64,000 bases of DNA from Sclerodactyla briareus (taxonomy: Eukaryota; Echinodermata; Holothuroidea; Dendrochirotida; Sclerodactylidae): assembly GCA_026419785.1 (NCBI GenBank), contig JAODTK010002887.1, positions 62,001-126,000 of the forward strand, given 5' to 3'. This document shows, piece after piece, positions 13,590-23,395 of this stretch. The stretch's first letter is position 1; the number at the start of each line of letters is the position of its first letter. Both the position numbers and the translations under genes were made by a program. The notes below the pieces were generated by a model that saw nothing but the letters and a program-made list of their open reading frames with translations, did not search any database and was not told where the DNA came from.

Positions 13590-15320
13590 TGTGAGAAAGC
13601 GGGGGGGGGGGGGACGAGGAGAGGAACGTAGTGTAAACAGGTCTACCGCCATGCGTGATGGGTAATGTACAGTTCTCATGTAACAAAATAGACGAAGTCT
13701 CTAACTGCAAATATTGAATGAATTCCCAGGAACCCAAGATTATGGGTCATTTACGAGAATTGGATGCAAGATCACCACAGTGAACCCCAGTCTCCAGTTG
13801 ACGGCTTTTAATTGAAAATAGCACAACGTGGTGATCGGACTGAGATTCTGGGAAAGGGAAAGGAGGGGTCTCGGTATTATGTGAATGAAAAGTTGGTGGC
13901 AATCAAACAACGTGATTGAAACGACATTCATGTTCACCAAATATCGAATTTGACGACAGATGCGGCCAGATTATCTACACCGTGAAAAGAAGCTCCCATG
14001 GGATCATTCATACGTGTATGTACCTTATCGCAACTGTCTACAACGCAGCAGCAAAACTTGCCGAGTTATTCATGAATTGGAGAAGTCTTTCCGGACGCAT
14101 GACCATAACCACTGGAGATTTTAACCATTGCAGTCTCAAGAAAAAAGCCTACACTATTACCAGCATATCAAGTGCCCCATCGTGATAACGTATTCTTGAC
14201 CTATTATACATCCACGTCAAAGACGTTACGGTCCATCAACTGCCAAAGTTGGGTAAAGCTGATCACAATCTTGTCAATCTGATGCGAAATACAGGACCGA
14301 TAGTACATATAGATAAAAGCTGATCACAATCAACGTTCAACAATGGGACGATGCAGCTCTGGAACATCTCCGAGCCGAATTGGATTCAACAGACTGGGAT
14401 AGTTGGGGGAGGCTACAGCAATCGGATGAACTTGTGGACAAATGTATTAAGCAGATAATGGTTTGTGGTTGAGAACACCATACCCACGAACAGATATTAA
14501 GTTCTCCCGGAAACCTAAACCGTGGTAAGAAGAGGTTCAAGGCGATATCAACAAGAAAAATGGTCTTTTCAAGAGGGTAGATAAAAGTGCCTGAAGCAAG
14601 TACCAAACCGAGCTCAAGAGGGTATCAGTCACCGAAGAGAAAGCTACTATACGGGACAAAATAGAAGGCCACTTTAAGAACCAACAATATGAGAAGCGTT
14701 GGGATGGGATTAGTTGAGAGATCAGCTACATCAATAATCAAGTAATGCCAATTACTGCCACCACTGTCGAAATGCCAAATGATCTGCCAACAGTTTTTAC
14801 AAACCGTTTAACCACGTGATTTTTCCGAACATTAATCGGCTCCATGACTGCGACTGGATTCCGATTGCGTGATAACGGTGCCTAGACACTTCCAAAAGAA
14901 ACACATAGACGGCAGCCGGTCAGACAAGATCTTTCGTGACTTTTAAAGAACTGTGCAATAGAACTGGATCTATTTTTACTGTCATTTTTAATCTGTCTTT
15001 TAAGCTTGGCAATGTCCCATCGATATGGAAACAATCCTGTATAACCCCCCCAGTTCCCCAAAAAGCAAATATAACATTGCATGAATGAACTTCGCCCATG
15101 GCACTTACGGCTATCCCAATGGTTTGTGAACGTGTCTTTCTAAACACGTTTAAAGGCCCCTTGTTGCCTATTCCTGACCCGTTCTATATTTATACACAGT
15201 ATTTTCCTGCGTTTTTTTCATTTTTGTTTTCAATTTCATGGCAGTGTCAGATCACCATTTCCCATTTATGGACAATAAATTTTCTATTCTACTATGCTAT
15301 TTCTATTCTATTCTAAGAAA
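13590..15320 (+). mobile_element. CR1/L2-type non-LTR retrotransposon: endonuclease plus start of RT
   Basis: Seen: CSPNIEF near 13,928, then TTGDFNHCSLKK near 14,110-14,145, ILDLLYIHVKD near 14,194 and LPKLGKADHNLV near 14,240. These are the ordered landmarks of the C-terminal half of an APE-type endonuclease, whose 'GDFN' box carries catalytic residues. The linker follows with a 'WDDAALEHL...DSTDWD' stretch (14,346-14,400). RT segments then appear: FKELCNRTG, FNLSFKLGNVPSIWK and ALTAIPMVCERV (14,943-15,140). The RT catalytic core is missing; the sequence jumps to a 3' region with a TTCTATTCTA-type tail ending near 15,320. Several frameshifts and stops make it non-functional as assembled. 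A G12 run near 13,601 may mark the endonuclease N-terminal part. The right part lies in the large tandem duplication. Confidence 0.75.
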
Positions 15321-17577
15321 CACGTACATCATTCAGCAGACTTCCCGCATCAGCAGCAACCCTACAGCAACCCTACCACCCACCAAACTGCCCAAGAACC
15401 AAACCAATATCGTCGCCTAATAGTTTTGGCCAATTAGGATCTTATGATATTAATGGTATTTTGAATCAGGTATCTAACAATGTTCACATTGAACTTTGAT
15501 TATTAGTACAATTTTCCGCAGTTCTAGCAAGTTATTCCAAATTTGAATAGATCTATAAAAAAAATTTTTCAGACTGAATTTGCATCGACTGTCCGGCAAC
15601 GCACCAAATGCTGATCACCATATTGCGATTTATATCATCAGCATCTATGCGGGGTGACATGCCAGATTCGAACCAATAGGAATAGTGGTCAAGCAGCGGC
15701 ACATGAACCAGTAATCTTCATCTGGTATATTCCGGCTGACATACACTAAAGTGGACGCGGAACCAGAGTGCTGTTCCACAAGCCAGGTAGGAATACACAA
15801 ACTGGGATCTACTATATAGGATCTACGCCAATCCCAGTTGCTTGTATAGGTGGAAAACTCATTTGCTGTCCATTTACGACGTAATTAGTGAGCTAATGTA
15901 TGTTTCGACGTTTACATTTATAAGGACACACGTCAAGGGTACTCCGCATATGTCTCGGTGAGGATGAGGGAGAGGTTAGGAATCTCAGTTCATGACAGAT
16001 TACGTTTTGAGAAGTATTAGAGCACTGTTCTGATCCTCCCTATCTTACCCTATCTCTGCCCGAATTCTCGTTCTGAATAGGTCTCGAGCAAGATACGTGT
16101 TGATATAGTTCTACAGATGTCAAGAAATGTGAGATCTTTTCCCTCTCAATGTCCCTCCTTTGACCCTCATGGGTGGAGGTGCTTTCTTCACATATTTAGT
16201 CTTATTACAAAAATGGCGAGGTTCCTCCGTTGACGCGATACATATCTTGGAAAGTAGCCTATTAATTATACTCAGTGCAATTCCTGAAATTGTTTTCTGC
16301 GCTCTGATTCTTCACGTCACTTTTCCGCAAAGACCTAAATTTCGCCACTCCATCGAAAGGCTACATGCCAATTTGAAAAGGAGTATTTTTATCAGTGGTA
16401 ATCTAAGCTGAAAATGCCACCTGCGGACATGAAACATAAATTAATGTACCATGTATTAAAAAGATAATTGAATTGTAGGAGTGCAGTAGGCTAGTGGTCC
16501 TCTTCGACTACTTTAAAATCAGAAGAAACTCTCGGTAGATTCCACTCTATTTTTAAGTGATGTTTCCCATGCCCATCACCCGGCAGTATGTATTGTGGCT
16601 ATGCTCTCCTATACCAGGAACATAGGGACAAGGTTTACTAGTCAGCCAGTATCTGTATAAGTCCTGGAACCTCCTGCACGGCTGCTGTCCAGCAGGAGCG
16701 TCTTGAGGAGTTTATTACCTTGACGCTCGTCGCATTGCTTCTCTGGGTACTGATAACTGTCGGTGACCTACGCTGCGACGTTATCCCGTTCAATTATGTA
16801 GCTGAGGTGAAACCGCGTGATCTAGGATACCCTCGTACCCTTCTCCTTATGGCCCAATGCCCCCAACCGTCTTCGGCTACCTTCCCACCTTCCCATGAAC
16901 ACATTAACTGCCCTTGTTGCGTGCAAATGCAATGTTCTTTTCTACCATTTTCATCATATAAGCTACATTAGCGTGTTGATTTCCTCTATAATGTTTAGGC
17001 TCCCATTTGCTAAGAACTAGTATGATGTTCTTGGCAGAAGGAAGGGGTGGAACCTTCCATAGATCTTTCATATGTACATTAAATTATAGGATCCATGCTG
17101 CATGACTGATGTATAGCTACGCAGCTAGTTTTGTTTCCTCTTATAGGTTCATTTTCCCAGTAGGTGAACCCGTTTTTTGATGACTGGGGGATACTAACTA
17201 TCATTTCTTTGGCGGTAATCCATAAGTACCCGTATTCAAAATATCTTGTATATCTTGAATCTTTTAATCGGCTAACGAAATGTTCTTTTCCGTTAAATAG
17301 TCACTGCTTGACCGAATTTTGCCTTGTGTGATGTTTTTCCTCTCACAGCGCCCTTTCAGGAACTATTGATGTAATACAAAGTCTGCCTATGCTCAGCTAG
17401 ATCCACCCTGACCCAAGCTGACACTTCGTCGATTTGACGCAGGTCATGACCGGTTTGTTGTCAAGATATTCCCTGGAAGAGATTTCAAATCATTTTGCAT
17501 TCTTTGTTCATTCTGATTTTTTATTTTATTTCGCCCAATGTTTGAGGTGTTATAAATCGGGAAGGTAATTTCAGAAC
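14823..17577 (+). repeat. Large tandem duplication, unit 1 (~2.75 kb)
   Basis: From about 14,990 to 17,577 the sequence is repeated almost base for base at an offset of 2,755-2,756. The single difference I noticed is one extra T in unit 2 at 18,525-18,530. The first ~165 bp of the unit is by contrast only loosely similar to unit 2, with many indels. The unit contains the retroelement 3' end plus about 2.25 kb of unassigned DNA in which I recognise no gene; two 83-codon frames (16,160 and 16,720) recur simply because of the duplication. The left junction 'ttccgaaca' and right junction 'ttcagaaca' share microhomology. Confidence 0.9.
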
Positions 17578-18075
17578 ATGATTCGGCTCCATGACATGCT
17601 GATACTGATTTCCGATTGGCGGTATAACGTGCTAGACACTTGTTTCCAAACTGAACCCTCGAAGGCAGCCGTCAGACAAGGTCTCTTCGTGACTTTTAAA
17701 GAACTGTGCAATAGAACGGGCCTCCTATTTTTACTGTCATTTTTAATCTGTCTTTTCGGCTTGGCAATGTCCCATCGATATGGAAACAATCCTGTATAAC
17801 CCCCCCAGTTCCCCAAAAAGCAAATATAACATTGCATGAATGAACTTCGCCCATGGCACTTACGGCTATCCCAATGGTTTGTGAACGTGTCTTTCTAAAC
17901 ACGTTTAAAGGCCCCTTGTTGCCTATTCCTGACCCGTTCTATATTTATACACAGTATTTTCCTGCGTTTTTTTCATTTTTGTTTTCAATTTCATGGCAGT
18001 GTCAGATCACCATTTCCCATTTATGGACAATAAATTTTCTATTCTACTATGCTATTTCTATTCTATTCTAAGAAA
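17578..18075 (+). mobile_element. Second copy of the truncated RT and 3' tail
   Basis: Duplicate of the RT start and tail at 14,823-15,320. It reads SKAAVRQG (about 17,659), FKELCNRTG (about 17,697) and, with shifts, GNVPSIWK-like and ALTAIPMVCERV segments, ending in the same TTCTATTCTA-type tail. The upstream endonuclease is absent because the duplication started inside the RT domain. It is a passenger of the tandem duplication, not an independent insertion. Confidence 0.75.
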
Positions 18076-20334
18076 CACGTACATCATTCAGCAGACTTCC
18101 CGCATCAGCAGCAACCCTACAGCAACCCTACCACCCACCAAACTGCCCAAGAACCAAACCAATATCGTCGCCTAATAGTTTTGGCCAATTAGGATCTTAT
18201 GATATTAATGGTATTTTGAATCAGGTATCTAACAATGTTCACATTGAACTTTGATTATTAGTACAATTTTCCGCAGTTCTAGCAAGTTATTCCAAATTTG
18301 AATAGATCTATAAAAAAAATTTTTCAGACTGAATTTGCATCGACTGTCCGGCAACGCACCAAATGCTGATCACCATATTGCGATTTATATCATCAGCATC
18401 TATGCGGGGTGACATGCCAGATTCGAACCAATAGGAATAGTGGTCAAGCAGCGGCACATGAACCAGTAATCTTCATCTGGTATATTCCGGCTGACATACA
18501 CTAAAGTGGACGCGGAACCAGAGTGCTGTTTCCACAAGCCAGGTAGGAATACACAAACTGGGATCTACTATATAGGATCTACGCCAATCCCAGTTGCTTG
18601 TATAGGTGGAAAACTCATTTGCTGTCCATTTACGACGTAATTAGTGAGCTAATGTATGTTTCGACGTTTACATTTATAAGGACACACGTCAAGGGTACTC
18701 CGCATATGTCTCGGTGAGGATGAGGGAGAGGTTAGGAATCTCAGTTCATGACAGATTACGTTTTGAGAAGTATTAGAGCACTGTTCTGATCCTCCCTATC
18801 TTACCCTATCTCTGCCCGAATTCTCGTTCTGAATAGGTCTCGAGCAAGATACGTGTTGATATAGTTCTACAGATGTCAAGAAATGTGAGATCTTTTCCCT
18901 CTCAATGTCCCTCCTTTGACCCTCATGGGTGGAGGTGCTTTCTTCACATATTTAGTCTTATTACAAAAATGGCGAGGTTCCTCCGTTGACGCGATACATA
19001 TCTTGGAAAGTAGCCTATTAATTATACTCAGTGCAATTCCTGAAATTGTTTTCTGCGCTCTGATTCTTCACGTCACTTTTCCGCAAAGACCTAAATTTCG
19101 CCACTCCATCGAAAGGCTACATGCCAATTTGAAAAGGAGTATTTTTATCAGTGGTAATCTAAGCTGAAAATGCCACCTGCGGACATGAAACATAAATTAA
19201 TGTACCATGTATTAAAAAGATAATTGAATTGTAGGAGTGCAGTAGGCTAGTGGTCCTCTTCGACTACTTTAAAATCAGAAGAAACTCTCGGTAGATTCCA
19301 CTCTATTTTTAAGTGATGTTTCCCATGCCCATCACCCGGCAGTATGTATTGTGGCTATGCTCTCCTATACCAGGAACATAGGGACAAGGTTTACTAGTCA
19401 GCCAGTATCTGTATAAGTCCTGGAACCTCCTGCACGGCTGCTGTCCAGCAGGAGCGTCTTGAGGAGTTTATTACCTTGACGCTCGTCGCATTGCTTCTCT
19501 GGGTACTGATAACTGTCGGTGACCTACGCTGCGACGTTATCCCGTTCAATTATGTAGCTGAGGTGAAACCGCGTGATCTAGGATACCCTCGTACCCTTCT
19601 CCTTATGGCCCAATGCCCCCAACCGTCTTCGGCTACCTTCCCACCTTCCCATGAACACATTAACTGCCCTTGTTGCGTGCAAATGCAATGTTCTTTTCTA
19701 CCATTTTCATCATATAAGCTACATTAGCGTGTTGATTTCCTCTATAATGTTTAGGCTCCCATTTGCTAAGAACTAGTATGATGTTCTTGGCAGAAGGAAG
19801 GGGTGGAACCTTCCATAGATCTTTCATATGTACATTAAATTATAGGATCCATGCTGCATGACTGATGTATAGCTACGCAGCTAGTTTTGTTTCCTCTTAT
19901 AGGTTCATTTTCCCAGTAGGTGAACCCGTTTTTTGATGACTGGGGGATACTAACTATCATTTCTTTGGCGGTAATCCATAAGTACCCGTATTCAAAATAT
20001 CTTGTATATCTTGAATCTTTTAATCGGCTAACGAAATGTTCTTTTCCGTTAAATAGTCACTGCTTGACCGAATTTTGCCTTGTGTGATGTTTTTCCTCTC
20101 ACAGCGCCCTTTCAGGAACTATTGATGTAATACAAAGTCTGCCTATGCTCAGCTAGATCCACCCTGACCCAAGCTGACACTTCGTCGATTTGACGCAGGT
20201 CATGACCGGTTTGTTGTCAAGATATTCCCTGGAAGAGATTTCAAATCATTTTGCATTCTTTGTTCATTCTGATTTTTTATTTTATTTCGCCCAATGTTTG
20301 AGGTGTTATAAATCGGGAAGGTAATTTCAGAACA
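17578..20334 (+). repeat. Large tandem duplication, unit 2 (~2.75 kb)
   Basis: Head-to-tail copy of 14,823-17,577. After the shared end 'ggtaatttcagaaca' unit 1 runs into the start of unit 2, whereas unit 2 runs into new sequence ('ctttcgtttgac') at about 20,335. This makes the breakpoint visible to within about ten bases. Confidence 0.9.
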
Positions 20335-21915
20335 CTTTCGTTTGACATTTTGGTTGAAAACTATTGATTCCTTCTCCCTCGCATAAAGTTATCCGGGCCA
20401 TTTGAAGTTTTGAATGTCTCGATTGGTCCACTGCAAATATTTTGCAAAGTTCTTTGATAGAGGAATGTGTGCCTGTTTTGATGGTTGTATATGTCGCCAA
20501 TGTTCTACAGTAGCACCCGCTTCAAATTTGAAAGAACTTACTGGATTCACTTTTCATGTCTAGCTTGGTTTTACCTCATATCCCTAATGCCTGGCGTGGA
20601 AGGTTACAAAAAAATGATCATCTCAATGTTTGTTCATTCGAACTAGAAACACACAATTGAACAAATGCATTGGGAGAATTTCCTGGAATATTCTAGTTAC
20701 ATGTAAAAAAAGCATAATATAAAAATTACATGTGAAGATAAGTTCGAATTGATTCGATACCATTCCGTGAGAACGTACATATATCTGTGGTCTTTTGTCA
20801 CTTTGCAATTATTTGTTGATCCAGTATCTTGCAGCATGCAGACAGTGTTACACTGTTTCATATTGTAGGGCATCCGTGGTAATGCCACAACATTCGTTCT
20901 CTTTATTGGACCATATGTGCAGTACTACCAGTATAATTATATTTCGGGACGTATGGGGGGTTTGAGATATGCGTTATTAAACCTGTATTAGGCCTATTGA
21001 CTGCCTACGCGCAAGCTAGAATGGAAACACGCGTTTCGTCGTTGTTAACTTAGTGGGTTGCTATACTTTTCTTGCACTTTCTGCAGACCACATGGACAAA
21101 TTTATGTTTCCATCTCTATGAAAAGAAAACTATAGAAATAAATGCATCAGCTGGTGTTCAACAGTGGTTTAGTTAGATGGTTTAGATTATGGTACACACA
21201 AATTATACAAGATGTGTAGGGGCAGAAACCTATAGTGTGCCATACCATCATGACCTTTAAGTCTCTGAGGCAACGGGCGGAATTACAGCTGTTCCCTGTT
21301 GGCAACCCCGATCGACACTACACCTCATTCACGCACTAAATATAGTACCCCTGCAATAACTGAATCACGTTATTATTGAACTACGACGGCTGACAGTGCC
21401 TCTTTTGTTGTTTCAATCTACTCCCTAATGTTGGTAACTTAACAAAGCCTGTATTTGACCAAGCTATTATCATTGTCCACTTAACTGAACCGCTTTTCTC
21501 TCGGAATTTTCCAACCCAGCGTACGAGACGGATGGCGAACTTCAAAGAAGTGTGTTCGTAGTTCCCAGTGTTGCAATCATCAACCGGGGCGAGTAGAGTT
21601 CGTAATCCTGCGGGGGGGGGGGTAGAATTTCGCCGAACGCTTAAAATAACTCCACCTTGTACTTACTGCCCGACGAGGAAGGGCTTTGCTGGAAACGTCC
21701 TCGTTGATTCAACGCCCGCGAAATATTCACCAGAGAGGAATCACCCTCAAAAAACTCGTGCCGGGGGGACCTAGAGAGATGGCCAATTCCCAGTCTCCGT
21801 GATAAGCTCTTGCGACAATTGGACTCACGAAGTAATCAACACGCTCGACTATATCAACAAAGGCTTGCAAGCGCCGCGATATCACAAGTTTCGTGAAGAG
21901 GATCTCTGTTGATCA
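20335..21915. other. No recognisable gene; G10 tract
   Basis: No protein family recognised. It lies directly upstream of the sepiapterin reductase-like exon, so it could be intron, but I could not find the N-terminal 'TGxxxGxG' nucleotide-binding motif expected of that enzyme. A G10 run lies at about 21,611. Near 21,669-21,702 'cgacgag...ggaaacgtcc' vaguely recalls a hammerhead ribozyme core. Confidence 0.4.
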
Positions 21916-22390
21916 TAGTTCGCAAACTGCCAACCAATATTGTTTTTTCAAATGGTCACCACCACGATTCTGCTTTCCTCGAAGTTTCTGTCCGTATTTC
22001 TCATCTAACCAGTCCGAGTGATGCCGAGAATGGCAGCTTAAGATCGTACAGTCGTGGCAGGATAAGATAGGCTAGGGATCTGGCATAGCCCTCGGGCGCG
22101 AGTCCTGGAGCCAATACTGCACCGGTAAGGCGCTCGAGCTATGCTCAAAGAGTGATCGCCGGGGAAGAACCGGACCTTAGAGTTCTCTCCTACCACCCCG
22201 GGGCTGTGGACACAGCGATGATTCGTCAGGCGCTTACCCACAATGCTTCCCCCGTGACGGCCAAGAATACGGGAAGTTTTATGCAGTTGCTGTGACGCCT
22301 GCGAAGGCACAGCTGGCATTCTGTGCGAGTTGCTCATGGGGATAAGTCTGATAGTGTGCGCACCAAAGTCTCACGATATCACGGTAACCC
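21916..22390 (+). pseudogene. SPR: Sepiapterin reductase-like SDR, C-terminal half (exon, frame-broken)
   Basis: Seen, in order: TTTILLSSKFLSVF (about 21,955-21,996), RTVV (about 22,047), SWSQYCTGKAL (22,103-22,135, containing the short-chain dehydrogenase active-site pattern Y-x3-K as YCTGK), EEPDLRVLSYHPGAVDTAM (22,164-22,220), and LCELLMG then DKSDS near the end. Known: sepiapterin reductase, an NADPH-dependent cytosolic enzyme of the last steps of tetrahydrobiopterin synthesis, has this exact motif order, notably 'EEP.VRVL.Y.PG..DT.M' and a 'SGAH' C-terminus. The stretch needs all three frames and has at least two stops, so it is a pseudogene or a real exon with assembly indels. An 'ag' at 21,914-21,915 could be the splice acceptor; the dinucleotide-binding half is not found. 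It is GC-richer than its surroundings, as exons often are. Confidence 0.72.
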
Positions 22391-23395
22391 GGCTTCGAGA
22401 TCCCAATCTCAGTGATATCAAACCTCTGATTCGAAAATTGAACTTCATCCACTCATTAGGTTTTTAACGGTGGCCACTAAAGGGTTCTCTAGGAGTTTGG
22501 AGCCGTATATGGCATGACATATCTTTTTAATCAAATTCCATGGTTATTTTGCGTCCTAATTATTTTTATCGCACTGTTTTTTCTTTCTGTATTGCATTAC
22601 TTTCCCAAGTCGTATTCGTTTTCTCCTAGTTCCAGTTTATCGAATTGCAGACGAAATCACTCTCAAATTAAAATTCCGTCATTCCTTTGTAAGTTGCCGC
22701 ATTTTTTTATTACTTGGCTTTTGATTTTGCACGGTTCCAAAAAAGCTTGAATACAATATGAGCCTTTTCCTTTCGGTCTGAATCACATCAGTCTTCATCT
22801 TTGATACGGGCTGACATTCTATTCTTGTGCGGCGTTCCATTAACAGTTATAATGATAAAGTAATGGATCCGCTATTGTGAAACTAATCCGACGTATGACA
22901 GCTTTATTCCAACTATAGTTCAATCAGGCTCCTATATAGTGAGCTACGGTTATAGGATTATCGAGCTACGTCTCTTTCAGTATAGAGTCGGTCCCCAATT
23001 AGTGAAGGCCCTACTGGACTGCCGTGTGATAGAACTCGCTTAGAACGTACCACGATGGCGCCGTCTTTAGTACAGCACGGACAGTGAGGAGGGAATTGTT
23101 TGTGATACCACCTAGATACACGAGAACTTGGATGTGTCGAGTTGCTATGTCATTATACCATATTTTTAATGAAGACAATAGAATCGGTGGTAGGCGTAAG
23201 TGTTCAACAGACACGACCGAGTTTTCAGTGTTTGTGCACATGAAACGTTGCTGGGATTTTCCATCAGTTTAATTTCTTTACTGAATACAGAGCACTATTT
23301 ACCAAAATAGTATTTTGTTTCGATAATCACTGAAAAGGAGGGAATTAGGTGGTGAAGTAGCAATAGATACATTGAATACAATATGTTGCAAAAAG
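22391..23395. other. No recognisable gene
   Basis: AT-rich DNA without visible motifs. If the sepiapterin reductase-like stretch is a terminal exon, its 3' untranslated region would lie here, but no clear polyadenylation signal stands out. Confidence 0.4.

Noticed and set aside
15657..15700. tRNA-like B box ('agattcgaacc') in each duplication unit
   Set aside because: No matching A box at the right distance and no D-arm; a single 11-base word is not enough.
16160..16971. Two 83-codon frames repeated exactly at 18,916 and 19,476
   Set aside because: Their identity follows from the 2.75-kb duplication, not from selection. One begins like a signal peptide, but there is no family match.
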